Of a DNA stretch of 64,000 bases, positions 27,871-38,000 are shown piece by piece. A program made the translations under genes and the position numbers. The notes below the pieces were generated by a model. It was given only the letters and a program-made list of their open reading frames with translations. It was not told where the DNA came from and did not search any database. The DNA is from Laspinema palackyanum D2a (GTDB taxonomy: Bacteria > Cyanobacteriota > Cyanobacteriia > Cyanobacteriales > Laspinemataceae): the NCBI GenBank assembly GCA_025370845.1, contig JAMXFF010000008.1, positions 55,775 through 119,774 of the forward strand. The letters are read 5' to 3'. The stretch's first letter is position 1, and every line of letters begins with the position of its first letter.

Positions 27871-28875
27871 ATGACCAGTAAGCCGGATAGCGTGGTTCTA
27901 ATTGGTGTTGCCGGAGACTCCGGATGCGGCAAATCGACATTCCTGCACCGACTAAAAGACCTATTTGGAGAAGAACTGATGACGGTCATCTGCTTGGATG
28001 ACTATCACAGTTTAGACCGCAAACAGCGGAAAGAGCATGGGGTCACAGCGCTTGACCCAAGAGCGAATAACTTTGACTTGATGTATGAACAAGTCAAAGC
28101 GCTAAAGAACGGTCAGGCGGTTGACAAGCCCATCTATAACCACGAAACTGGCATGATCGATCCACCTGAACGGGTGGAACCGAATCACATTATCGTGATT
28201 GAGGGCCTTCATCCCATTTATGATGAGCGGGTTCGCTCCCTGCTCGATTTCAGCGTCTACCTCGATATCAGTGATGAGGTGAAGATTGCCTGGAAAATTC
28301 AACGGGATATGGCAGAACGCGGCCACCGTTATGAAGATGTTTTAGCATCCATTAACTCCCGTCGTCCTGACTTTAGCGCCTACATTGAACCGCAAAAAGC
28401 TCATGCTGATGTGGTCATCCGGGTGTTACCGACGAACTTAATCCCCGATGACAAAGAACGGAAGGTTCTACGGGTGCAGATGATCCAACGGTACGGTGTT
28501 CATGATATGGATCCGGTTTACCTGTTTGATGAGGGTTCGACGATTAATTGGACGCCTTGTGGACGTAAACTCACCTGTTCCTACCCAGGGATCAAAATGG
28601 CCTACGGACCGGATTCCTTTGAAGGTCATGAAGTCTCGATTTTGGAAGTAGACGGTCAGTTTGAGAATTTAGAGGAGATGATCTATATCGAAAGTCACCT
28701 CAGTAACACATCTACTAAGTTTTACGGGGAATTGACCGAACTGTTGCTCCAGCACCCCACTTATCCGGGTTCTAACAATGGCACCGGTTTGTTCCAAGTG
28801 CTCACGGGTCTGAAGATGCGCGCCGCTTATGAGCGCTTGACTTCCAAGGAAGCCAAAATAGCAGCGAAGGTGTAA
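27871..28875 (+). CDS. prk: phosphoribulokinase
   Basis: A 334-residue class II (cyanobacterial and plant type) phosphoribulokinase. P-loop GVAGDSGCGKSTFLHRL with the first regulatory cysteine inside it, CLDDYHSLDR with the second cysteine, RKEHGVTALDPRANNFDLMY, IVIEGLHPIYDERVR and YIEPQKAHADVVIRVLP. The two N-terminal cysteines are those oxidised when the enzyme is switched off through CP12 and thioredoxin. It makes ribulose 1,5-bisphosphate in the Calvin cycle. A ribosome site (GAGGGAAT) precedes the ATG, and a clear terminator follows. Confidence 0.98.
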   Translation: MTSKPDSVVLIGVAGDSGCGKSTFLHRLKDLFGEELMTVICLDDYHSLDRKQRKEHGVTALDPRANNFDLMYEQVKALKNGQAVDKPIYNHETGMIDPPERVEPNHIIVIEGLHPIYDERVRSLLDFSVYLDISDEVKIAWKIQRDMAERGHRYEDVLASINSRRPDFSAYIEPQKAHADVVIRVLPTNLIPDDKERKVLRVQMIQRYGVHDMDPVYLFDEGSTINWTPCGRKLTCSYPGIKMAYGPDSFEGHEVSILEVDGQFENLEEMIYIESHLSNTSTKFYGELTELLLQHPTYPGSNNGTGLFQVLTGLKMRAAYERLTSKEAKIAAKV

Positions 28876-28908
28876 AGTTGCTAGTTTGAAATTCCAGCCC
28901 ATCACTCG

Positions 28909-28944
28909 ACGCGAGCAGCTAACCCTAGCTTCTCGCGTTTTTTT
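28909..28944 (+). terminator. intrinsic terminator of prk
   Basis: ACGCGAG pairs with CTCGCGT, with an inner AGCTA/TAGCT stem, and the right arm runs directly into a seven- to eight-base T-run. It lies 34 bases after the prk stop. Confidence 0.85.
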
Positions 28945-28969
28945 GGGGGGTTATAGGGAATCCGGTGGT

Positions 28970-29199
28970 GTTTTTAGGAACACCCGGCCGCCAATCGTTT
29001 TAACGATTGGCGGCCTAACAGCTCAAGTCGGTTGAAACCGACTATCAGTCTTATCCCCTGGTGTTTTTAGCGCAAGCGGGGGTTAAAGCCCCCAGCGGTT
29101 GTTGCCACTGAAAGTGGTGTTTGTAGTCGGTTTTTAACCGACTTTAGCTATTAGGCGGGGGTTTTAACCCCTGCCTGCCTGCCTGCCGGGTGTTGGCAC
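28970..29199. repeat. TTTTAA-tip hairpin cluster 3
   Basis: Perfect hairpin GCCGCCAATCG-TTTTAA-type (about 28987-29012), then AGTCGGTTGAAACCGACT, a degenerate GCGGGGGTTAAAGCCCCCAG, AGTCGGTTTTTAACCGACT and GGCGGGGGTTTTAACCCCTG, and the short repeat CTGCCTGCCTGCCTGCC. The order resembles clusters at 8999-9502 and 22405-22547, with diverged stems. Confidence 0.8.
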
Positions 29200-29877
29200 T
29201 CATTGCGATCGCCCATATTCCACCCGCAGTTGTTTCAGGGTATTCTCCCCATCAAAAAATTCGTGCCGTTTGATTTCTGTGAGTCCCCAGTTCTCAAATT
29301 CTGCAAGGTCCCGGTCAGAAAGGGGCCAGGGGGGACCCTCGGGTTGGCTGTCGTTGTCGCGATGGCGGGTAATAATCAGCAGGGTTCCTCCGGGGGCGAC
29401 TAAAGCGGCGATCGCCTCAATGATTTGCGATCGCACCTCAAGGGGTAACGCTTGAATATTCCGACTGTCTTCGACTAAATCAAACTGTCCCCGCCATGCT
29501 GGGTCTAAATTAAAGAAATCCCCAACACAGTAATTCACCGAAGAATTGGGAAATCGTTGGCGACACCAGGCGATCGCCGTGGGGGAAATATCAAAGGCAG
29601 TCACCTCAAATCCTCGGGCGGCTAAGGTTTCCGCATCATCCCCCAATCCGCATCCGGTGACTAAGGCAGAACGACCCTCTGGGGAAACGGGGCGATCGCT
29701 TAACCAACTTTCCAAGACCGGATGAGGGGCCAATTTTGCCCAAGGCACTTGTCCCGCATCCCCTTGGGCCTCCGCATATAAAATATCAAACCATGCCGAG
29801 GGGTCCGATTGCGCCAGGGATTGACTCGCTAATTTCTGGACTTTTTCGCGCAGGGTCTGGGGTTGTTGTTCAAACAT
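29200..29877 (-). CDS. thiopurine-methyltransferase-like SAM methyltransferase
   Basis: 225 residues from the ATG at 29877 (MFEQQPQTLREKVQ); the longer frame to 30093 reads through G/C-rich repeat. It shows the TPMT-like methyltransferase pattern: PWAKLAPHPVLESWL before the core, motif I ALVTGCGLGDDAETLAARGF, motif II VTAFDISPTAIAWCRQRFP, then VNYCVGDFFNLDPAW, FDLVEDSRNIQALPLEVR and the closing GGTLLIITRHRDND. The family methylates small thiol, halide or other acceptors in bacteria; the substrate is not predictable. Flanked by repeat clusters on both sides. Confidence 0.87.
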   Translation of the reverse strand: MFEQQPQTLREKVQKLASQSLAQSDPSAWFDILYAEAQGDAGQVPWAKLAPHPVLESWLSDRPVSPEGRSALVTGCGLGDDAETLAARGFEVTAFDISPTAIAWCRQRFPNSSVNYCVGDFFNLDPAWRGQFDLVEDSRNIQALPLEVRSQIIEAIAALVAPGGTLLIITRHRDNDSQPEGPPWPLSDRDLAEFENWGLTEIKRHEFFDGENTLKQLRVEYGRSQ

Positions 29878-29959
29878 GAAGCTAGTTTTTTCAGAGTAAA
29901 TTGAGGAGGAGTAGGGCGACTCCTCAGCAGGAACTTTAAGTTTATTATCCCTTAAGAAA

Positions 29960-30382
29960 GGGTGGGGGAGATGGGGGAGGATGGGGAGGATGGGGAGGAT
30001 GGGGGAGATGTTCGTAGTAACGACTTTAGTCGTTACCGCGTTACTTGGCGGATGCCAAGTAACGCTCCCATGTCCGGATCCTCCAGTTTCCAAACAGGTG
30101 CTTAAGCCCCTGTTTGGTGAGTGTCACAGATTCAGGTAGGAAACGACTGAAGTCGTTACTACGAACGAAGAGGGATAACGCCTGAAGTCGTTACTACGAA
30201 CGAAGAGGGATAACGCCTGAAGTCGTTACTACGAACGAAGAGGGATAACGCCTGAAGTCGTTACTACGAACGAAGAGGGATAACGACTGAAGTCGTTACT
30301 ACGAACGAAGAGGGATAACGACTGAAGTCGTTACTACGAACCTTCCCCATCCTCCCCATCTCCCCCATCCTCCCAATCTCCC
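29960..30382. repeat. composite inverted repeat element, copy 2, with six 35-bp tandem units
   Basis: A G-rich tract (29960-30009) and its complement, a C-rich tract (30342-30382), enclose GTTCGTAGTAACGACTTTAG near 30009. Next come the hairpins GCGTTACTTGGC-GGAT-GCCAAGTAACGC at 30038-30065 and CCAAACAGG...CCTGTTTGG at 30090-30117. Six direct copies of a 35-base unit (CTGAAGTCGTTACTACGAAC plus GAAGAGGGATAACGC) follow, starting at 30147, 30182, 30217, 30252, 30287 and 30322. It is the expanded form of the element at 10779-11093. Confidence 0.88.
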
Positions 30383-30384
30383 AA

Positions 30385-32262
30385 CTAAGCCGATCGCTGT
30401 TGGTTCAAGGCATCGTAAGCGTAGGCAAAATCTTCGGTGGTAATCCGAATTTGCGCCGGATCGCTCATGCCGATCGCCCGATAGCGTCGGATGGCTTCGA
30501 CTGCGGCGCGATCGCCTAATAAGGCCAAATCTGCTCCATTCCAACCCTCGGTAACCGTTGCCCAGTGGGACAAATCCACCTCGGATAAGGGACGTTCCTG
30601 ATTGTGGACTTGCAAAATTCCTAAACGACTGTCTCCATCGGGTAAATCCACCATCAGTTGCAAGTCGAAGCGTCCCGCCCGCAGGAGTGCCGAATCCATT
30701 GCCTCGGGCCGATTTGTCGCGCCGATGACTAGGATATCGGACCCGGTTGCCAAGCCGTCTAGTTCCACGAGTAACTGTCCAACCACTCGATCGCTGACGC
30801 CAGAATCCCCGGTATGTTGTCCTCTGGCTGGGGCTAAGGTATCGATTTCATCAATAAACACCACACAGGGTGCTGCTTGGCGGGCTTTGGCAAATAATTC
30901 CCGAACCGCTTGTTCACTCGCCCCCACCCACTTACTGAGTAATTCCGGTCCATTGATGCAGATAAAATTGGCTTTCGCTTGGGAGGCGACGGCTTTTGCT
31001 AACAGGGTTTTGCCCGTTCCTGGAGGACCCCAGAGCAAAATTCCTTTGGGCGATCGGGCTTTGGTTTGTAAATACAATTCGCGATTAATTAATGCGCCTT
31101 CTACCGCTTCTCGCAGGGTCTGTTTAATACTCTCTAATCCGCCAATTTCATCCCATGAAACATGAGGAGATTGTACTTCCACGGACCGCAAAACTGCGGG
31201 TTTAACGGCTTTGAGGGCTTCTAAAAAATCCCCTTGCTGTACCGTCATCGTCTCCGGAATATCGGCCTCAATGGAAGGCACTTGACGACGCAGGGCAGTA
31301 TAGGCGGCTTTTTGACAAACGGCTTTCAAATCTGCCCCCACAAATCCCGTGGCTAATTCGGCAATTTCACCTAACTGCACTGTTTCATCTAAAGGCATTG
31401 CGCCGGTGAGAATTTCTAATATTTCCAACCGTCCGGCACAGTCGGGGACTCGAAACTGCACTTCGCGATCGAACCGTCCCGGACGACGTAAGGCAGGATC
31501 TAGGGCATCCGGTCGATTTGTGGCGGCTAATACAATCACCCCTTGAGTTTGGGCAAATCCATCCATTAACCCCAACAATTGGGCTACCAGGCGTTTTTCT
31601 ACTTCCCCCTCAACCTGAGAGCGATCGGGCGCTAAACTGTCAATTTCATCAATAAAAATAATACAAGGCGCACTGTTCACCGCTTGGTCAAAAATCCCCC
31701 GCAGTTTTTGCTCCGCTTCGCCGTAATATTTACTAATCACTTCGGGTCCAACTAAATCAATATAGTTAACGCCCAATTCTGAGGCTAAAGCGCGAGCAGT
31801 CAGAGTTTTTCCCGTTCCCGGAGGTCCAACTAACAATACCCCTCGGGTCGGTTCTAGTCCAATTTTTGCTAATAAATCAGGACGTTTTAAAGGCATCCCA
31901 ATCAGTTCTTTTAGTTCGGTTAAAACTTCTCGAAGTCCGCCAATATCTTTCATCGAAGAACCCGATTTTTGGGGCTTCGATACCCCGGGAGTTGGGGAAG
32001 TAAAATTTGACCCGCCACCCTTGGAACGAGGACCTGTAGAACGCGGACCTGGTGGTGTACGGAAAGGACTGGCATCTACCGAAACCCCACCCGTGGAGAC
32101 TCCGACATTCCCAGTCCGGGGAATCGCGCCAGTACGGGGTATGCTACTAATCGGACGAGTACGGAACTGCATATCTGCCTTGAGTTCTCCAGCTTCTATT
32201 TTCTCTTCCAAGGTTTTCGCGATTTCTAATAGCTGCTCAAACCCTTTAAATAAATCATTCAT
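30385..32262 (-). CDS. CDC48/VCP-type AAA ATPase with two AAA modules
   Basis: 625 residues; ribosome site GGGAG eight bases before the ATG. An N-terminal helix and Ser/Pro-rich linker (1-105) precede AAA module 1 (GPPGTGKTLTARALASELGV; FIDEIDSLAPDR; ATNRPDALDPALRRPGRFDR) and module 2 (GPPGTGKTLLAKAVASQAKA; FIDEIDTLAPARG; ATNRPEAMDSALLRAGRFDL). Both have Walker A, Walker B and arginine-finger regions, so both may be active. It lacks the CDC48 N domain, so its adaptor use must differ. Such ATPases unfold or remodel protein complexes. On the same strand and in the same region as gvpA, gvpN and the Get3-like gene; a role in gas vesicle assembly is inference only. Confidence 0.88.
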   Translation of the reverse strand: MNDLFKGFEQLLEIAKTLEEKIEAGELKADMQFRTRPISSIPRTGAIPRTGNVGVSTGGVSVDASPFRTPPGPRSTGPRSKGGGSNFTSPTPGVSKPQKSGSSMKDIGGLREVLTELKELIGMPLKRPDLLAKIGLEPTRGVLLVGPPGTGKTLTARALASELGVNYIDLVGPEVISKYYGEAEQKLRGIFDQAVNSAPCIIFIDEIDSLAPDRSQVEGEVEKRLVAQLLGLMDGFAQTQGVIVLAATNRPDALDPALRRPGRFDREVQFRVPDCAGRLEILEILTGAMPLDETVQLGEIAELATGFVGADLKAVCQKAAYTALRRQVPSIEADIPETMTVQQGDFLEALKAVKPAVLRSVEVQSPHVSWDEIGGLESIKQTLREAVEGALINRELYLQTKARSPKGILLWGPPGTGKTLLAKAVASQAKANFICINGPELLSKWVGASEQAVRELFAKARQAAPCVVFIDEIDTLAPARGQHTGDSGVSDRVVGQLLVELDGLATGSDILVIGATNRPEAMDSALLRAGRFDLQLMVDLPDGDSRLGILQVHNQERPLSEVDLSHWATVTEGWNGADLALLGDRAAVEAIRRYRAIGMSDPAQIRITTEDFAYAYDALNQQRSA

Positions 32263-33048
32263 GAATCGTTCTCCCTATTGATTAACAGTTCCGTACTTCA
32301 ACCCATTAATTGGGGTCGAAAATGCAGTGATTCACCGCACTTTGCTCTACCCATAAGATAGGGATAAAGCCCCGGACTTGTTTAAGGGAGGTTACTTTCA
32401 ATCTAACAATTTATCCCTTAAATAGTCTTCCTCCAAAGGCTGATTTTATAGGGCATGGATCCCTATATCCCAAGGTGTAGAGTGGTTTAGACTAAATCTT
32501 AGCATTTTTTGACCCCCACCCTAGTATCATGGCTCCGCCATGATATGCCCTTTGTACGGCTTAAGCGCCTCTTTGGTGCTATACAAACTCCCCTTCCGGT
32601 CCCCTCCCCTTGGCAAGGGGAGGGTTAGGGTGGGGTTCTCTTGACTTGGCTTTGCAAGTCAAGAGGAATGAGTGGGTGGAGGGCCTCCCGTGAGATGGCG
32701 ATTCCCTACGGGATAGCTCCGCTTACCGCCACTGATCCGAAGAAATAGGTTAGACCAACCTCTATACAGACGCTTAAACCGTTAAGGGTGCGTGAGGTGG
32801 CGATCGCCACCTCACGGGAGACCCCACCCTAACCCTCCCCTTGGCAAGGGGAGGGGACCGGAAGTAAAAACCCTAACTGATCCGAAGAAATAGGTTGGAC
32901 CAAACTCTATACAGACGCTTAAACCGTTAAGGGTGCGTGAGGTGGCGATCGCCACTTCACGGGAGACCCCACCCTAACCCTCCCCTTGCCAAGGGGAGGG
33001 GACCGGAAGTAAAAACCTTCATCCCTCCCCTATACAACCCCAACCCAA
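32263..33048. repeat. spacer with 145-bp tandem duplication
   Basis: No gene. Two direct copies of a 145-base unit lie at 32731-32875 and 32876-about 33020, differing at a few positions. Each contains AGACGCTTAAACCGTTAAGG, the palindrome GTGAGGTGGCGATCGCCACC and the hairpin CCTCCCCTTGGCAAGGGGAG. An inverted copy of the last part lies at about 32595-32640, so the region can form a large stem. The duplicated unit is upstream of the AAA gene, in its probable leader side. Confidence 0.85.
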
Positions 33049-34950
33049 TTAAAACAATAAATCAGCAGCCCCTTGAATCCGCTCTAAAGCCGATACCGAT
33101 CGCGGCAAAACCGGCAAACGAATCACCGTTTGTGCTGGAAATAATCCCCCCTCAATTTCACCCCCCGGGCGATACCGATTATGCACAACATACCGTTGAG
33201 GCACTTCCATTTTTTGCAAAGAATCCGTTAATCGCACCTGTTCCGACAGAATTGCCGCTTGTGCTTGCACCACCCCAATAAATTCCGTATGTTGGGCATC
33301 TTTTAACTGCTTCTGTGCTTTAACAACTTGTTGCCTCAATGTCCGCAAGCGTCCCATAAATTCCACTCGCCCTAACACATTTTGGTATTGAATCCACAAT
33401 TTAAAAATCCATGCCAACCAATCGGATAAAGCCGCAGGCATTTCTAAAAACCGCAATAAATGACCCGTGGGTGCTGTATCTAAAATAATTAAATCTTGTT
33501 CATGTCTATTTAATAAATCAAACACTTCAATCAAGGATAACATTTCATCAATTCCCGGGAGAGCTTGGGCGACGAGCATCCGCCATGCTTCGGGAGTATA
33601 GGCAATTTTGATGCTTCCCGGGTTGGGCCCTTCTCCACTCATCATTTCCGCTAATTCCCAGAGATAGTTCTCGCGAAATTCTTCCAAAATTACTTCTGCA
33701 TCAATTTCTTGCCCGCTTAAATTAGCGGTAATTTGTATCGGTTCATGTCCCAATTTTTTACCGAAAGCATCGCCTAAAGAGTGGGCGGGGTCGATAGAAA
33801 TAACTCTAATTTTTTTATCCGGATAGCGCTGCGCCAATCCCCATGCTAATGCAGCGGCAACGGTGGTTTTCCCTACGCCTCCTTTCCCCCCAATTAAAAT
33901 TAATTGGCGACCTTCTGCAATAAAATCGGAGAAGCTAGGAGGGACTTTTTCCGGCCATTCCACGATCGCCTCGGGACCCAATTGCACTGTTTCCAGGGCT
34001 TGCAGTTGGGGAATCAGGGCATCCAGGGCCTCTGCACCGAGGGGTTCGGTGGGTTGCTGCGGGAGGATGAAAACCGGGTGATTACCGGGTAAGTTGAGGA
34101 ATTTTTGGAGTAAGTGTTGTTGTTCACTATAACGGTCTAAATCGGGTTCGGGATTGAGGGCAATTTGGTTAATGAATAAACCCTGACAAGGAATCAATAA
34201 TTCCTCCAAACTGGTGATAAATCGCCCCGTTTCTAATAAACTCATGGGTTCGGCGATCGCCACCACTAAGCAAGCGGTAAAGCTATCATCTTGCAGCAAT
34301 GCCCTTCCTTCGTTTAAATCAGATTTCAAGTCCACCAAAAATTCATCGACTTCATCTGGGGTATAGGTTCCTCTAAAGGTTTGAGATATCGCCCGATGTT
34401 TTTCTTGGAAGAGTTCCAAGGAATTTAATACCACATCTAAGAAATCTTTAATGCCTAATAAATTCAAGGTATGACCGGAAGGGGCCATATCCACCACAAT
34501 TCTATCTACGACTTTCTCCGTGAGCAATCGTTGAATTTCCAGCAATCCCATGATTTCATCTAATCCGGGCCAGTCTAAATCCCACACCGGGGTTAAATCT
34601 TCTCCTTCAACAAAGCTGCCCCGTTCTACTAATAATTCTAAGAATTTGCCATATTTTGCTTTAAATTCCCCTAAGAGTTCTTTGGCATCGAGCGATCGCA
34701 CCTGTAAATTGGGCAAGTCCGGTAATGCTGTAGCGGCAGTGGTTACGGGAAGTTGCAACACATCCCCTAAAGAATGCGCTGGATCAGTGGAGATTAATAA
34801 GATAGAGTCTTGGGGAAATAATTTAGCCCAATTTCGGGCAAAAGCACAAGCGAGGGTGGTTTTTCCCACTCCGCCTTTGCCACTAAACAAAGCAAGGTGA
34901 AGGGGGTTGTACTGGGTAATCGAAGTAATTTTTTTATCAGTTATATTCAT
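33049..34950 (-). CDS. tandem Get3/ArsA-type ATPase (two ATPase domains in one chain)
   Basis: 633 residues from the ATG at 34950, preferred over 34965 because GGGAG lies 8 bases before it. Two complete ArsA/Get3 (TRC40) domains: the first has FSGKGGVGKTTLACAFARNW, LLISTDPAHSLGDVL and DMAPSGHTLNLL; the second has IGGKGGVGKTTVAAALAWGL, VISIDPAHSLGDAFGK and DTAPTGHLLRFLEMP. Deviant Walker A and switch regions are present in both. Single Get3 domains bind hydrophobic tail anchors as dimers; a fused pair could form a pseudo-dimer. No metal-binding cysteine set of arsenite pumps is evident and no ars genes are nearby. Located next to the LamG gene, 59 bases apart, in the gas vesicle region. Confidence 0.9.
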   Translation of the reverse strand: MNITDKKITSITQYNPLHLALFSGKGGVGKTTLACAFARNWAKLFPQDSILLISTDPAHSLGDVLQLPVTTAATALPDLPNLQVRSLDAKELLGEFKAKYGKFLELLVERGSFVEGEDLTPVWDLDWPGLDEIMGLLEIQRLLTEKVVDRIVVDMAPSGHTLNLLGIKDFLDVVLNSLELFQEKHRAISQTFRGTYTPDEVDEFLVDLKSDLNEGRALLQDDSFTACLVVAIAEPMSLLETGRFITSLEELLIPCQGLFINQIALNPEPDLDRYSEQQHLLQKFLNLPGNHPVFILPQQPTEPLGAEALDALIPQLQALETVQLGPEAIVEWPEKVPPSFSDFIAEGRQLILIGGKGGVGKTTVAAALAWGLAQRYPDKKIRVISIDPAHSLGDAFGKKLGHEPIQITANLSGQEIDAEVILEEFRENYLWELAEMMSGEGPNPGSIKIAYTPEAWRMLVAQALPGIDEMLSLIEVFDLLNRHEQDLIILDTAPTGHLLRFLEMPAALSDWLAWIFKLWIQYQNVLGRVEFMGRLRTLRQQVVKAQKQLKDAQHTEFIGVVQAQAAILSEQVRLTDSLQKMEVPQRYVVHNRYRPGGEIEGGLFPAQTVIRLPVLPRSVSALERIQGAADLLF

Positions 34951-35024
34951 AGAGATTTCTCCCATTTGGGTTGATGAATCTGCATCTGATTATCCCATTG
35001 TTAAAGCATCAGCGATCGCCTAAT

Positions 35025-38000
35025 TTACACAATCGGTATTTCCATCAGTTCCCATTTCGCCCCTAGAATCCGTCCGCGATCGCCTACCCAGTCCCCACTC
35101 CCTTCATTCAAGGAATAATAGGCGATTAGTCCCGGTTCATCCCCTTGCAAGCGATGGGTGAAATCGTTCTGAATTTCCGCCTCGGTTCGCGCCACCCGCC
35201 AGAGTCTCACCTCGGCAATTTGACCGGAAAAAAAGCTATCCCGGTTTGCAAAAACCTGGGATTTACCTAAGCAATAGTCTCCCGGGGTCTGCTGTAATCG
35301 TTCCGGGACCCGTTGGGTGGCAACCCATTCGCCATTGCGGTAAAAGTGAGAAAGACTTCCTGCTTTCACCCAAGTGATCTGAACCCACTGATTGCCGGTT
35401 TCAAAGAAGTTCAGCAAGACATTTGTATCAGGCGTTTTCTCCCCTAACCCTCGGATTTGATACTGCAAGGCGCGATCGCCAGGACACAACGCCAGTCCCA
35501 GTTGATCCGAGTCTTCCCCCTGCTTGCTCAGAATACCATGCCACCGTTCATCATCCAAAATGGCAGGTTTGACCCACAGGGACAGGGTAAAGGTGCGATC
35601 TATTTCTCCCAGTTCAGGCAGGATGACAGCATCATCCTCTCCATCGAAGGTGAGGACCGATGACACAAAGTGGGGGAGGGGGAATTCCGGTTCCGGCAGG
35701 GCGATCGCCACTTCTTCAATCTGCCATGTCGCCCCGCGAATTTTGCCCGGATTGGTTTGATTGGCAATATCCTGAACCCGCGTCCCCTCCCCTTCATTTA
35801 ACGGCCAATAATGCCGCAATCCAGGCTCCTCTCCCGTGACACCCTGCTGCAAATTCTGCTTAATTTGTTCCTCGCTGAGTGCGACATTCCAGATTTGAAT
35901 ATCCGCCATTTGCCCCCGAAAGTGCGCCACGGAATTCCCGATTCCCAACTTGCCAAACCAATAGGTTGTATTATCAGTATAGAACCGTTCCGGTGCAGAT
36001 TGGGTCGCAAATAACGTTCCATTGCGATAAAACCGATATTCTGTTCCCGCTTTCACCCAGGTGAGATGCACCCAATCTCCTTCAAAACCCGCAAAAAAGT
36101 TCAACAACGGTGCGGCATGACGCCGGTTGGGGGGAGATGGCTCAACGGTATGATAGTATAAGGTTTGTTGGTACTCAACCCCCCACAACTCCGGTTTAAA
36201 AGCGGAGGGCCACCAGCGTTTTCCCATGATGGCATAGGGGGTTGGGCCAGCAAGGGCCGGTTGTAACCACAGGGAAATGGTAAAGGTGGTATCATTCTCG
36301 AAAGGGTCTTCGACTTCGAGATAGTTTGTTTCCCCAGCAAAGCATAACAGGGGCCGAAATCCCCCCTCTGGTGAAATCTCACCGCTTCCAGAGGGGTTGC
36401 CTTGTCCCCAGGTGGCCCCGATGATTTTCCCCCAGTTAGCACATTTTGCTCCATCGGAGGCGATCGCGCCATTGCCATCATTGAGCCCCCAGTAATGGCA
36501 CAATCCCGGTTCCTCTCCGGTTAAGGGACGATGCAAATCATGGCGAATTTCTGCGGCAGTTCGGGCGACTTTCCAGACTCTCACATCTCGAATCGCCCCA
36601 GTGAATCCATTCTCTCCCATCCCAATCCGCGCCTGCGATTGATGCAGATAGAAGGCATCCGGTGCAGGTTGAATGGCATATAACTCGCCGTTGCGATAAA
36701 AGCGATATTCTGTTCCCACTTTCACCCAGGCAATCTGTACCCAGCGATCGGCACTTTCAAAGAATCCATCGAGGGTATTATGATATCGACAAGTTCCCGC
36801 AGTATCAAAGGAATCGTAATACAATCCTCCGTTGGGCGCAATTCCCAGTTGCAGGGGAGGTAAATGCTCTCCCGAATCATTACTGAACAATCCACACCAA
36901 CCCTGGTCCAACAATGCCGGTTTAACCCACAGCGATAGGGTAAAGATTCGGTTATTTTTAAAGGGGGTTTTAATTTCTACACTGCTATTAATTCCATTGA
37001 ACAGTAAAGCAGACTGGAAGGATTTCGCGTCAGGAACAGCTTCCGGTTCCGGTCCTCCCAGAGTTAGAGACATTTCCAATATTTCTGGCGGTTCTTCTAT
37101 CTCTTCCTCCCCAATGACTAAGGGAGTTTCTTCGATTAAAATATCTGGTTCTGGTTTAACGGTAGTTTCTTCGATTAAAATATCTGGTTCTGGTTCAGTT
37201 ATCTCCTCATCCCAGATTTCTTCTTCCTCAATGACTGCGGAATTTTCTTCTACTAAAACATCCGGTTGCGTTTCAGTTCTTTCCTCATCCCAAATTTCTT
37301 CTTCTTCAATGATTGCGGGATTTTCTTTTACTAAAATATCCGGTTCTGGGAGGGTTTCTGAAGCAATTGGGGAAGGTTCTACCGGAGAGGAAATAATTGG
37401 AGGGGTTAAAGTTATTGGACCCTCGCCAATTAAATCCGGGTTCGCTAGAGTTGCAATATCCGCAAGACTTAACGGACGATTCCAGATTCTAATTTGTGCA
37501 ATTCGTCCTTGAAAAAAACAAGGACTTGCCCCACTTTGTTCCGTGGCACCGGCCCCCACCCGCAGGGAATTGCGCTCATTTGGATGAAAGGGAATTCCAG
37601 AGCGTTGCGCTACTAAAGTGCCATCAATAAAGAAGAAAACTGTTTGCGACGGTTCATCATAAATTCCCGCTAAATGCGTCCAGACCCCTTTTGCAGCTCT
37701 CGGTCCAGTCAGCATCACCCAAGGCGCGTCCGGTTGACCGCTACCCGTCCAAAATTGCCAATTTCCGGCGGGATTGACACAGAAAAGATAGCCCCGCCTT
37801 CCTTCTTGAGCCGAACTACAAACAGAGGTTAAAATGGCTCGATACCCAATTCCTCCTTGATAGTCCACCCACAGTTCCACCGTAAACTGCCGGGGATTAA
37901 AATCTCCGGAATAGGGAATTTCAATCCAGTCGCTAGTCCCATTAAATAAGGGAATATCTGGATAAGAATAGCCGAGGTCAACTTCTTTAGTGGTGGGTGG

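Noticed and set aside
29878..30093. N-terminal extension of the methyltransferase.
   Set aside because: The extra 72 codons translate G-rich repeat (PILPILPILPHLPHP); the ATG at 29877 starts the family-like sequence.
30147..30341. Possible CRISPR array (six regular 35-base units).
   Set aside because: The units are directly adjacent with no unique spacers, and no cas genes are nearby. It is a tandem repeat.
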